64,000 nt of DNA from Caballeronia glebae (GTDB taxonomy: Bacteria > Pseudomonadota > Gammaproteobacteria > Burkholderiales > Burkholderiaceae): assembly GCF_001545035.1 (NCBI RefSeq), contig NZ_FCOJ02000008.1:62001-126000 (forward strand), given 5' to 3'. The position numbers and the translations under genes were made by a program. How positions within the stretch are numbered: the stretch's first letter is position 1; every line of letters starts with the position of its first letter. This document shows, one piece after another, positions 35,062 through 43,475 of this stretch. The notes under the pieces were generated by a model, which saw only the letters and a list, made by a program, of their open reading frames with translations, was not told where the DNA came from and ran no database searches.

Positions 35062-35964
35062 TCAAACGGCCCATTGCGCGTCGATAAGCCGCAGCGCCGC
35101 CGCGATGGCCGGTTCCTCGCGCCGCTCCGCCAGCGCGACGAACGACAACTGTGTCGGCACCGTGACGCCTTCGACGATCGTCAGCGCGTGCGCATGCGCT
35201 TGCGCGAGCGCGATCGAATCGCGTGCGAGCGACAAACCCACGCCCGATTTGACGAGATCGAGCATGGACGGCTCCTGATCCACTTCCGCGACGATCACCG
35301 GCATTGCGCCCGCCTCGCGGAAGATGCGCGACAAAAGCCGGTTGTGCGCGGACTCCGGCGGCGTCCAGATCCACGGCAGCTTGGCGAGCGCGGCCCAGTT
35401 GCGCTTGCCCTTGTTGACGCGGTGATGCCAGCCCGCCGGCGCCAGCACGCGATACAGAAAAGGCGTGAGCCTGACGACATGAAAGCGCTCGCCGTCGCGC
35501 GTGCCGTCGATGACCGGATCGCCGATGTAATAGCCGACGTCCAGTTCGCGCGCCTTCACGCGCTCCAGCACCCAGCCCGACATGCCGTGCCGCAACGACG
35601 TCTCGATGCGCGGATGCGTCTCCACCAGTTGCCGCAAAAAGCCGCCGAGCCGCAGAAATTCAGGATCGAGAATCGTGCCGATGCGCAGCATGCCGCTGAC
35701 TTCGTGACGCAGCGCGGCAGCGGCGCGTTGCACGTCGGCGGCGGCGGCGAGCGCGCGTTCGGCGTGCGGCAGGAGCGCTTTGCCGTCGCGTGTCAGCAAA
35801 AGACCGTGCGATGTCCGCGAGAACAACACGACGCCCAGCATCCCCTGCAGGTTCTTGATTTGCAGGCTGACGGCGGGTTGCGTGAGATGCAGTTTCGCCG
35901 CGGCGCGCGTGAGGTTGCCTTCGCGTGCGACGGTGATGAAGGCGCGCAGGAGGGTGTAGTCCAT
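35062..35964 (-). CDS. LysR-family transcriptional regulator
   Basis: A 300-residue LysR regulator. It begins MDYTLLRAFITVAREGNLTRAA and has the helix-turn-helix LHLTQPAVSLQIKNLQ, then a periplasmic-binding-protein-like effector domain. LysR proteins usually control the divergent gene, here the GMC oxidoreductase at 36123, from the shared 158-base intergenic region. That region contains an eight-base inverted repeat ATCTCATT/AATGAGAT at 36003-36060. Ligand unknown. Confidence 0.92.
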   Translation of the reverse strand: MDYTLLRAFITVAREGNLTRAAAKLHLTQPAVSLQIKNLQGMLGVVLFSRTSHGLLLTRDGKALLPHAERALAAAADVQRAAAALRHEVSGMLRIGTILDPEFLRLGGFLRQLVETHPRIETSLRHGMSGWVLERVKARELDVGYYIGDPVIDGTRDGERFHVVRLTPFLYRVLAPAGWHHRVNKGKRNWAALAKLPWIWTPPESAHNRLLSRIFREAGAMPVIVAEVDQEPSMLDLVKSGVGLSLARDSIALAQAHAHALTIVEGVTVPTQLSFVALAERREEPAIAAALRLIDAQWAV

Positions 35965-36002
35965 CGGCTGATATTAAAGCTTCTTATATCCCAATTGAAC
36001 AT

Positions 36003-36060
36003 ATCTCATTGGATTCGGCGGCGCATCCGGCAGTACGCTCGGGTAATTCGGCAATGAGAT
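36003..36060. promoter_or_regulatory. Possible regulator site between the LysR and GMC genes
   Basis: ATCTCATT at 36003-36010 and AATGAGAT at 36053-36060 form a spaced inverted repeat; CCAAT and ATTGG flank the AT-rich centre at about 35991-36012. It lies in the divergent promoter region, but the spacing is longer than a classic LysR T-N11-A box. Confidence 0.25.
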
Positions 36061-36122
36061 GCCCGTAGCGAAGTAAAACACTCAGCGACGCCGCGAAAGA
36101 CGGCGCACATCGGAGACAAGAG

Positions 36123-37799
36123 ATGAAACAAAACGCGCGCAAGCTGGAAGGCGAATTCGACTACATCGTCGTCGGCGCGGGCACGGCCGGTTGTGTGCTC
36201 GCGAATCGCCTCACCGAAGATCCGGACGTAAACGTGTTGCTGCTCGAAGCGGGCGGCAAAGACGACTATCACTGGATTCACATTCCGGTCGGCTATCTGT
36301 ATTGCATCGGCAATCCGCGCACGGACTGGCTCTACAAAACGCAGGCGGAGCCGGGTCTCGAAGGGCGCGCGCTTTCTTATCCGCGCGGTCGCGTGCTCGG
36401 CGGATGCTCGTCGATCAACGGCATGATCTACATGCGCGGCCAGCGCGAGGACTATGACGACTGGGCGCATGTCAGCGGAGACCCGAACTGGTCGTGGGAT
36501 TCGGTGCTGCCTGTGTTCAAGCGCAGCGAGGATCATCACGGCGGCGGCGATCAATGGCACGGCGCGGGCGGCGAATGGCGCGTCGAGAAGCAACGCCTGA
36601 AGTGGAAGATTCTCGAAACCTTCGCGCAGGCCGCGCAGCAAAGCGGCATTCCGGCTACCGATGACTTCAATCGCGGCGACAACACCGGCGTCGGTTATTT
36701 CGAAGTGAATCAGCGCGGAGGCATTCGCTGGAACGCGGCGAAAGCCTTCCTGCGCGAAGCGATGAAGCGTCCCAATCTCACGACGATCACCGGCGCGCAC
36801 ACGCAACGTCTCGTGTTCGAGGGCGCGCGCTGTGTCGGCGTGGAATATCGCGGCGGCGACATCGATTACGTTGCGCGCGCACGTTGCGAAGTGATTCTTA
36901 GCGCGGGCGCGGTGAATTCGCCGCAGATTCTCGAACTCTCGGGCATCGGCAATGGCGCGCGTTTGCAGCGCCTCGGCATCGATGTCGTGAAGAGTCTGCG
37001 CGGCGTCGGCGAAAATCTGCAGGACCACTTGCAATTGCGCATGGCCTACAAGGTCAACGGCGTACGCACGCTCAATACTTTGTCCGCGCATTGGTGGGGC
37101 AAGCTTTTCATCGGCATGCAATACGCGTTGTTGCGTAGCGGCCCGATGTCGATGGCGCCGTCGCAACTCGGCGCGTTCGCGAAGTCCAATCCCGACGATG
37201 CATCGATCACGCGCGCCGATGTCGAATATCACGTGCAGCCGCTGTCGCTCGAACGCTTCGGCGAGCCGTTGCATGCGTTCAATGCGTTCACCGCATCCGT
37301 GTGCAATCTGCGGCCGACATCGCGCGGCAGCGTGCATATCGAGTCGCCGGATGCGCATGCGGCTCCGTTGATCGCGCCGAATTATCTGTCGACGGATCGC
37401 GACCGGGAAGTCGCCGCGAATTCGTTGCGCCTCACGCGACGTATCGCCGGCGCGCCCGCGCTCGCGCAATATGCGCCCGAAGAGATTCTTCCGGGCATCC
37501 AGTTTCAGACGCAGGAAGGACTCGTCGAAGCCGCGGGCAAGGTCGGCACGACGATCTTTCATCCGGTCGGCACGTGCCGCATGGGAACGGACAACGACCC
37601 GGGCGCGGTCGTCGATAGCCGGTTGCGCGTGATCGGCGTGCGCGGCCTGCGTGTGGTCGATGCATCGGTGATGCCGACGATCACATCGGGCAACACGAAT
37701 TCGCCGACGCTCATGATCGCCGAGCGCGCGAGCGACATGATCCGCGAAGACCGTCGCGGCATCGAAGCGCAGGAAGTGATCGCCACAGCGCTCGCGTGA
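36123..37799 (+). CDS. GMC-family FAD-dependent oxidoreductase (choline/alcohol dehydrogenase type)
   Basis: A 558-residue FAD enzyme of the glucose-methanol-choline family that oxidises an alcohol group. The dinucleotide fold is IVVGAGTAGCVLANRL near residue 16, followed by LLLEAGG. GMC signature 1 is PRGRVLGGCSSINGMIYMRG near residue 83, GAVNSPQILELSGIG is signature 2, and the catalytic His lies in FHPVGTCRMG. SGNTNSPTLMIAERASDMI completes the FAD site. It resembles BetA and AlkJ equally, so the substrate is not assigned. The divergent LysR gene is its likely regulator. Confidence 0.9.
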   Translation: MKQNARKLEGEFDYIVVGAGTAGCVLANRLTEDPDVNVLLLEAGGKDDYHWIHIPVGYLYCIGNPRTDWLYKTQAEPGLEGRALSYPRGRVLGGCSSINGMIYMRGQREDYDDWAHVSGDPNWSWDSVLPVFKRSEDHHGGGDQWHGAGGEWRVEKQRLKWKILETFAQAAQQSGIPATDDFNRGDNTGVGYFEVNQRGGIRWNAAKAFLREAMKRPNLTTITGAHTQRLVFEGARCVGVEYRGGDIDYVARARCEVILSAGAVNSPQILELSGIGNGARLQRLGIDVVKSLRGVGENLQDHLQLRMAYKVNGVRTLNTLSAHWWGKLFIGMQYALLRSGPMSMAPSQLGAFAKSNPDDASITRADVEYHVQPLSLERFGEPLHAFNAFTASVCNLRPTSRGSVHIESPDAHAAPLIAPNYLSTDRDREVAANSLRLTRRIAGAPALAQYAPEEILPGIQFQTQEGLVEAAGKVGTTIFHPVGTCRMGTDNDPGAVVDSRLRVIGVRGLRVVDASVMPTITSGNTNSPTLMIAERASDMIREDRRGIEAQEVIATALA

Positions 37800-38170
37800 C
37801 GGATCGATGAATCGCGCGCCTCACATGTTGAGATGACACGTGCATGGCGCGCGCATGACACGAATACATCGATGCTTATTCGCCGCGTGAATAAGCATTC
37901 CGCATGCCCTCATTGCGTGCACGTTCCCAGACCGCAAGTAATTCGTTAGTAAGTGCAAATCCCAATGATTGCGCTGCATCATTGGCGCGACAATGGCCCC
38001 GGAATTAGTGATGCTCGGCATGCCACGTGCACACTTTGTGCGGCCGCAACAGCGGCGCGCGAAGCAAAGCAGTACCGGAATGGAGACAACGTTCGGGTGC
38101 GCGCGGAAAGAAAAAATAAGGCGCAGGCGAACGGAGTTTGCCCAGCGTCTCACTTCGCATGGAAGGGGAC
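37800..38170. other. Intergenic region before the first liv operon, with two inverted repeats
   Basis: About 370 bases without a gene. ATGCTTATTC/GAATAAGCAT (37872-37898) is a ten-base perfect inverted repeat with a seven-base loop and no T-run; it may end the GMC transcript or bind a regulator. CCAATGAT/ATCATTGG (37962-37985) is an eight-base repeat and a possible operator for the liv operon. No clear -35/-10 pair was found. Confidence 0.5.
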
Positions 38171-38950
38171 ATGATTCTCGGCGACACCATTCTTGAAACG
38201 CGAGGACTCACGAAGGAATTCAAAGGCTTCACGGCCGTGAATGGCGTGAACCTGCGCGTTCGCCGCGGTTCGATCCATGCGCTGATCGGACCGAACGGCG
38301 CAGGCAAGACCACCTGCTTCAACCTGCTCACCAAGTTTCTCGAACCCACCGCGGGTCAGATCGTCTTCAACGGCACGGACATCACGCGCGAGCGCCCGGC
38401 GCATATCGCGCGGCGCGGCATCATTCGCTCGTTTCAGATTTCGGCCGTATTTCCGCATTTGACGGTATTGCAAAACGTGCGCATCGGTTTGCAGCGGCAA
38501 TTGGGCACGTCGTTTCATTTCTGGCGCAGCGAGCGCTCGCTCGACGCGCTCAACGACCGCGCGATGGATCTGCTCACGCAAGTCGGCCTCACCGATTTCG
38601 CCGATACGAAAACCGTCGAGCTTTCCTATGGCCGCAAGCGCGCGCTGGAGATCGCGACCACGCTGTCGATGGAGCCGGAACTCATGCTCCTCGACGAACC
38701 GACGCAAGGCATGGGCCACGAGGATGTTGACCGCGTGACGGCGCTCATCAAGAAAGTATCGGCGGGCCGCACCATTCTGATGGTCGAACACAACATGAAC
38801 GTGATCGCGGGCATCTCCGACACCATCACCGTGCTTCAGCGCGGCGAAGTGCTGGCCGAAGGCAGCTACGCGGAAGTGTCGAAGAATCCGCTCGTGATGG
38901 AAGCCTACATGGGCAGCGCCGATGCGGCGCTCACCGGAGCGCATGCATGA
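38171..38950 (+). CDS. livG: Branched-chain amino-acid-type ABC transporter ATP-binding protein LivG
   Basis: A 259-residue cytoplasmic ATPase of the HAAT (branched-chain amino acid, amide, urea) transporter family. Walker A is GPNGAGKTT near residue 37, LSYGRKRALEIATTLS is the signature region, LMLLDEPTQGMG is Walker B, and VEHNMNVIAGISD holds the switch histidine. The start at 38171 (MILGDTILETRG) follows GGAAGGGG; an ATG at 38159 is possible but has no ribosome site. The stop overlaps livF by four bases. It is the first of five genes with order G-F-K-H-M. Substrate not known. Confidence 0.88.
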   Translation: MILGDTILETRGLTKEFKGFTAVNGVNLRVRRGSIHALIGPNGAGKTTCFNLLTKFLEPTAGQIVFNGTDITRERPAHIARRGIIRSFQISAVFPHLTVLQNVRIGLQRQLGTSFHFWRSERSLDALNDRAMDLLTQVGLTDFADTKTVELSYGRKRALEIATTLSMEPELMLLDEPTQGMGHEDVDRVTALIKKVSAGRTILMVEHNMNVIAGISDTITVLQRGEVLAEGSYAEVSKNPLVMEAYMGSADAALTGAHA

Positions 38951-39708
38951 GTACGATCGTGGAGGAGCGCCGCTCGCGCGAGGCGAACGGCGCGGCGGGG
39001 AATGTGCCCGCGCTGGAAATCTCGGGCTTGCAGGCGTGGTACGGGGAATCGCACATTCTGCACGGCGTGGACCTCAAGGTGAATCGCGGCGAAGTGGTCA
39101 CGCTGCTCGGGCGCAACGGCGCGGGCCGCACGACCACGCTGCGCGCCATCATGGGTTTGACCGGCCGCAGAACGGGTTCGATTCGCGTCGCGGGACACGA
39201 AACCGTCGGGCTCGCCACACACAAGATCGCGCATTACGGGGTCGGCTATTGTCCGGAGGAGCGCGGCATTTTTTCGAGTTTGTCGTGCGAGGAGAACCTG
39301 CTTTTGCCGCCGATGATCGGCCAGGCAAAGAACGCGATGTCGCTCGACGAGATCTACTCGATGTTCCCGAATCTGAAGGAGCGCCGCGCCAGCCAGGGCA
39401 CGCGTCTTTCGGGCGGCGAACAGCAGATGCTGGCCGTCGCGCGCATTTTGCGCACGGGCGCGAACCTGCTTCTGCTCGATGAAATCTCGGAAGGCCTCGC
39501 GCCGGTCATCGTGCAGACACTCGCGCGCATGATCCTCATGCTGAAGTCGCGCGGCTACACGATCGTCATGGTCGAACAGAATTTTCGTTTCGCGGCGCCG
39601 CTCGCGGACCGCTTTTACGTGATGGAGCACGGGAATATCGTCGAGCATTTCGGCGCGGGGGAACTCGAAGCGAAGATGCCGGTGCTGCACGAATTGCTCG
39701 GGGTGTAA
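38947..39708 (+). CDS. livF: Branched-chain amino-acid-type ABC transporter ATP-binding protein LivF
   Basis: A 253-residue ATPase that pairs with LivG. The signature RLSGGEQQMLAVARIL, Walker B LLLLDEISEGLAP and EQNFRFAAPLADR are normal for LivF. The Walker A motif reads GRNGAGRTTT with arginine at position 61 where nearly all ABC ATPases have the ATP-binding lysine. Similar arginine variants may exist in relatives from this lineage, so this may be tolerated rather than damaging. The ATG overlaps the livG stop (ATGA). Confidence 0.88.
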   Translation: MSTIVEERRSREANGAAGNVPALEISGLQAWYGESHILHGVDLKVNRGEVVTLLGRNGAGRTTTLRAIMGLTGRRTGSIRVAGHETVGLATHKIAHYGVGYCPEERGIFSSLSCEENLLLPPMIGQAKNAMSLDEIYSMFPNLKERRASQGTRLSGGEQQMLAVARILRTGANLLLLDEISEGLAPVIVQTLARMILMLKSRGYTIVMVEQNFRFAAPLADRFYVMEHGNIVEHFGAGELEAKMPVLHELLGV

Positions 39709-39783
39709 TCGATCTCCGGCAGGGCACATCGGAAAGGGCAACACCAGTAACACCGCATCAAATCAAAACTCATGGAGACTGGA

Positions 39784-41004
39784 ATGAAAAAGAAGACCCT
39801 CGCGCGCCTCTCTAATCTGTGCTTTGCGGCTGCGGCGGCGAGTGTGGCGGTGATGAGCACAAGCGCCAGCGCTGCCGACAGCAACACCGTGAAGATCGGT
39901 TTCGTCACCGACATGTCGGGCCTCTACGCGGACATCGACGGCCAGGGCGGCCTCGAAGCCATTCGCATGGCGGTCGCGGATTTCGGCGGCAAGGTGAACG
40001 GCAAGCCGATCGAAGTCGTTTATGCGGATCACCAGAACAAGGCGGACATCGCGGCATCGCGCGCGCGTGAATGGATCGACCGCGACGGCGTGAACGTGAT
40101 CATCGGCGGCACGAACTCGGCGACGGCGCTTTCGAGCGCGCAGGTCGCGGCGGAGAAGAAGACGCCGTACATCAACATCGGCGCGGGCGCGGACAACCTG
40201 ACCAACGAGCAATGCTCGCCATACACGGTCCATTACGCGTACGACACGATGGCGCTCGCGAAAGGCACCGGTTCCGCGGTGACGAAGCAGGGCGGCAAGA
40301 CGTGGTACTTCCTGACCGCCGACTACGCGTTCGGCAAGGCGCTCGAAAAGAACACCGCGGACGTCGTGAAGGCGAACGGCGGCCAGGTGCTCGGCGAAGT
40401 GCGTCATCCGCTGTCGGCGTCGGACTTTTCATCGTTCCTGTTGCAGGCACAGGGATCGAAGGCGCAGGTGCTCGGCCTCGCGAACGCGGGCGGCGACACG
40501 ATCAACGCGATCAAGGCCGCGAAGGAGTTCGGCATCACCAAGTCGATGAAGATCGCCGCGCTGCTGATCTTCATCTCCGACATCCACTCGCTCGGTCTCG
40601 AAACGACGCAAGGTCTCGTCGCCACGGATAGCTGGTACTGGAACAAGGACGACAAGACGCGCGCGTGGGCGAAGCGCTACTTCGACAAGATGAAGAAGAT
40701 GCCGGGCAGCCTGCAGGCCGCGGATTACTCGGCGGTCACGACGTATCTGAACGCCGTGAAAGCGGCGGGCACGACCGACAGCGACAAGGTCATGGCGCAG
40801 CTCAAGAAGGCGAAGATCGACGACTTCTACGCGAAGGGCTACATCCGCGAGGACGGTTCCATGATCCACGACATGTACCTGATGGAAGTGAAGAAGCCGT
40901 CGGAGTCGAAGGAGCCGTGGGACTACTACAAGATCACCGCGACGATTCCCGGCGATCAGGCGTTCGGCACGAAGGCGGAGTCGCGCTGCAAGCTCTGGAA
41001 GTAA
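39784..41004 (+). CDS. Periplasmic substrate-binding protein of the first liv-type ABC system
   Basis: A 406-residue periplasmic binding protein of the Leu/Ile/Val-binding fold. The signal peptide runs MKKKTLARL ... SASAAD. The mature part begins VKIGFVTDMSGLYADIDGQGG, contains EVVYADHQNKADIA and VIIGGTNSATALS, and ends in a cysteine-containing RCKLWK. It should capture the substrate and deliver it to LivH/LivM. The start at 39784 follows GGAG at good spacing; an ATG at 39772 is too close to lack one. Members of this subgroup bind varied ligands (amino acids, amides, aromatic acids), so the substrate is left open. Confidence 0.88.
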   Translation: MKKKTLARLSNLCFAAAAASVAVMSTSASAADSNTVKIGFVTDMSGLYADIDGQGGLEAIRMAVADFGGKVNGKPIEVVYADHQNKADIAASRAREWIDRDGVNVIIGGTNSATALSSAQVAAEKKTPYINIGAGADNLTNEQCSPYTVHYAYDTMALAKGTGSAVTKQGGKTWYFLTADYAFGKALEKNTADVVKANGGQVLGEVRHPLSASDFSSFLLQAQGSKAQVLGLANAGGDTINAIKAAKEFGITKSMKIAALLIFISDIHSLGLETTQGLVATDSWYWNKDDKTRAWAKRYFDKMKKMPGSLQAADYSAVTTYLNAVKAAGTTDSDKVMAQLKKAKIDDFYAKGYIREDGSMIHDMYLMEVKKPSESKEPWDYYKITATIPGDQAFGTKAESRCKLWK

Positions 41005-41098
41005 GCGCTCGGTAGTGCTTTAGCGCGTTCGCGCGGCGGCGGCCGGTTGGGTCGCTCGCCGCCGCAACCGCGTCAACACGTTTCTGACGGCAGGTTCA

Positions 41099-41983
41099 AT
41101 GGAAATTTTCGGCATTCCACTCGCCGCGATGATGAGCCAGCTGCTGCTCGGGCTGGTGAACGGCTCGTTCTACGCGATCCTGAGCCTCGGGCTCGCGGTG
41201 ATCTTCGGCTTGCTCAACGTCATCAACTTCGCGCACGGCGCGCTCTTCATGATGGGCGCGATGCTCGCATGGATGGGCTATTCCTATCTCAACGTCCCTT
41301 ATTGGGTGATGCTCGTGGCGGCTCCGATCGTCGTCGGGCTGTTCGGCGTGGTCGTCGAGCGTTCGATGCTGCGCTGGCTCTACAAGCTCGATCACCTCTA
41401 CGGGCTGCTGCTCACGTTCGGCCTCACGCTCGTTATCGAAGGCGTGTTTCGCTCCATTTACGGTTCGTCGGGGCAGCCTTACGACGTGCCGTCGCTGCTT
41501 ACGGGCGCGACCAATCTCGGCTTCATGTTCCTGCCGAACTATCGCGCGTGGGTGGTCGTGGCGTCGCTCGCGGTGTGCTTCGCGACGTGGTTCGTGATCG
41601 AAAAGACGCGTCTCGGCGCGTATCTGCGCGCGGGCACGGAGAATCCGAAGCTCGTGGAGGCGTTTGGCATCAACGTGCCGATGATGATCACGCTGACCTA
41701 CGGTTTCGGCGTCGCGCTCGCGGCGTTCGCGGGCGTGCTCGCGGCGCCGGTCATTCAGGTTTCGCCGCTGATGGGCCAGTCGATGATCATCACGGTGTTC
41801 GCGGTCGTGGTGATCGGCGGCATGGGTTCGATCATGGGCTCGATTCTCACGGGCCTGCTGCTCGGCGTGATCGAAGGCTTCACGCGCGTGTTTTATCCGG
41901 AAGCGTCCGCGACGGTCGTCTTCGTCATCATGGCGATCGTGTTGATGATTCGCCCGGCAGGACTCTTCGGCAAGGAAAAATGA
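41099..41983 (+). CDS. livH: Branched-chain amino-acid-type ABC transporter permease LivH
   Basis: A 294-residue inner-membrane permease with eight or so hydrophobic segments. LVNGSFYAILSLGLAVIFGLLNVINFAHGALFMMGAM near residue 15 is the typical LivH opening, and AFAGVLAAPVIQVSPLMG with VVIGGMGSIMGSILTGLLLG is the conserved loop that contacts the ATPases. The stop overlaps the livM start. Confidence 0.92.
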   Translation: MEIFGIPLAAMMSQLLLGLVNGSFYAILSLGLAVIFGLLNVINFAHGALFMMGAMLAWMGYSYLNVPYWVMLVAAPIVVGLFGVVVERSMLRWLYKLDHLYGLLLTFGLTLVIEGVFRSIYGSSGQPYDVPSLLTGATNLGFMFLPNYRAWVVVASLAVCFATWFVIEKTRLGAYLRAGTENPKLVEAFGINVPMMITLTYGFGVALAAFAGVLAAPVIQVSPLMGQSMIITVFAVVVIGGMGSIMGSILTGLLLGVIEGFTRVFYPEASATVVFVIMAIVLMIRPAGLFGKEK

Positions 41984-42954
41984 TGCAGAGAAAAGCGCTC
42001 TACGGCCTGTTGCTGATCGGCCTGATCGTGGCGCCGTTCGTCGGCGTGTATCCGCTGTTCATGATGAAGGTGCTGTGCTTCGCGCTCTTCGCGGCCGCGT
42101 TCAATCTGCTGATCGGCTATACGGGGCTGCTGTCGTTCGGCCACGCGATGTTCCTCGCTTCCGCGGGTTACGTGGCCGGCTACGCGATCCAGACGCTCAA
42201 CTTCACGCCGGAACTCGGCGTGATCGCGGGCACGGCGGCGGCGACGCTGCTCGGCCTGGTCGCCGGTCTGATCGCGATTCGCCGCCAGGGCATCTACTTC
42301 GCGATGGTCACGCTCGCGCTCGCGCAGATGGTGTACTTCGTCTTCCTGCAGGCGCCGTTCACGCACGGCGAAGACGGTCTGCAAGGCATTCCGCGCGGCA
42401 AGCTGTTCAACGCGATCGATCTCGGCAGCGACATCACGCTTTACTACGTCGTGCTCGTCGTGATGCTGCTCGCGTTCGCGCTGATCGTGCGCGTCGTGCA
42501 TTCCCCGTTCGGACAGGTGCTGACCGCGATCAAGGAAAACGAGCCGCGCGCGATCTCGCTCGGTTACGACACATCGCGCTACAAGTTGCTCGCGTTCGTG
42601 CTGTCGGCGGGACTCGCGGGCTTCGCGGGCGCGATGAAGACGCTCGTGCTCGGCTTCGAAACGCTCGGCGATGCCTACTGGACGATGTCGGGCCTCGTCG
42701 TTCTGATGACGCTCGTCGGCGGTATGAGCACGATGTTCGGCCCGCTGCTCGGCGCGGCGATCATCGTCGCGCTGGAAGACCGGCTCGGCGATATCGGCAG
42801 CGGCATTGCGCGGCTTACGGGCGTGGCGTGGTTCAACTCGCTGGGCGAATCGGTGACGATCGTGACGGGCATTATCTTCATCGCGTGCGTGCTGGCGTTC
42901 CGTCGCGGGATCGTCGGGGAGATCGTCGCGCGGGTTCGGCCGCTGCAAAGCTGA
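41980..42954 (+). CDS. livM: Branched-chain amino-acid-type ABC transporter permease LivM
   Basis: A 324-residue permease partner of LivH, with about nine membrane segments. FNLLIGYTGLLSFGHAMF near residue 37, IAIRRQGIYFAMVTLALAQM, and ENEPRAISLGYDTSRYKLLAFVLSAGLAG are the LivM landmarks. Two adjacent ATG codons (41980 and 41983) are possible starts; the first gives an ATGA overlap with livH. It is the last gene of the first liv cluster, which a strong terminator closes at 43168. Confidence 0.92.
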   Translation: MMQRKALYGLLLIGLIVAPFVGVYPLFMMKVLCFALFAAAFNLLIGYTGLLSFGHAMFLASAGYVAGYAIQTLNFTPELGVIAGTAAATLLGLVAGLIAIRRQGIYFAMVTLALAQMVYFVFLQAPFTHGEDGLQGIPRGKLFNAIDLGSDITLYYVVLVVMLLAFALIVRVVHSPFGQVLTAIKENEPRAISLGYDTSRYKLLAFVLSAGLAGFAGAMKTLVLGFETLGDAYWTMSGLVVLMTLVGGMSTMFGPLLGAAIIVALEDRLGDIGSGIARLTGVAWFNSLGESVTIVTGIIFIACVLAFRRGIVGEIVARVRPLQS

Positions 42955-43144
42955 AGCGATTTAGTTGGAATTGCGAATTAATAGGGGCCGCCGGAGAAGC
43001 GCGCTGTATTGCAAGAAATACGCCCCGTTGAGGTGCTTTTATGCACCACTAGGGTAAATGCTAGGTTGCCTGGCACTGTTGCGTTCTTTAACATGCGTCC
43101 TAGTTCTGTTGCACCCAGATTTTTGAGGTGGAGAACGAGGAGAC

Positions 43145-43219
43145 ATGAGGCACAAAGTGCCCGACCGAAAAGCGCTGTTGGATGATTCCAACAGCGCTTT
43201 TTTTATTGCCCATCGATAA
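43145..43219 (+). CDS. Possible 24-residue leader peptide overlapping the terminator
   Basis: ATG at 43145 follows GAGGAGAC and opens 24 codons (MRHKVPDRKALLDDSNS and so on) that end at TAA 43219. The frame runs straight through the strong hairpin at 43168-43204, the layout of a translated attenuator. The peptide has two adjacent leucine codons but no long run of a branched-chain amino acid. It may be chance. Confidence 0.22.
   Translation: MRHKVPDRKALLDDSNSAFFIAHR
43168..43204 (+). terminator. Strong Rho-independent terminator after the first liv cluster
   Basis: A 15-pair perfect stem (arm AAAAGCGCTGTTGGA at 43168-43182) with a TGAT loop, followed by a run of seven T residues. It lies 213 bases after the livM stop, an unusual distance, so it may terminate a separate short transcript or act as an attenuator for the binding-protein gene. 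Confidence 0.88.
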
Positions 43220-43475
43220 TACGAATAAAATCTCGCGAGGCATTTTGAGGCGGGGTTTTCCCGAGGGTTTTGGGCTTTACGCGGTGACGTTGGAAACGCG
43301 TCTCAAAAACAACACCGAAGCGCGTTCCAAACCCTTCAAAACGCTTGCTGGCCGGCGCTTTCGTCCGCTAAACTGCATTTCCCGACCCGTTGGTCGGCGA
43401 TTCGAGCGGGCGCGAATAACGCGCATATTCGCAGGCGGCTTTTCACGCGAAACACGATTTACGGGGCGCAAATCA

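Larger units (their letters stand above)
42955..43475. other. Intergenic region between the two liv clusters
   Basis: About 520 bases. It contains a short hairpin GGTGC/GCACC at 43032-43047, a possible 24-codon leader ORF at 43145-43219, and the terminator at 43168-43204. The remaining 250 bases before the binding-protein gene should hold its promoter, but no convincing element was found. Confidence 0.5.
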
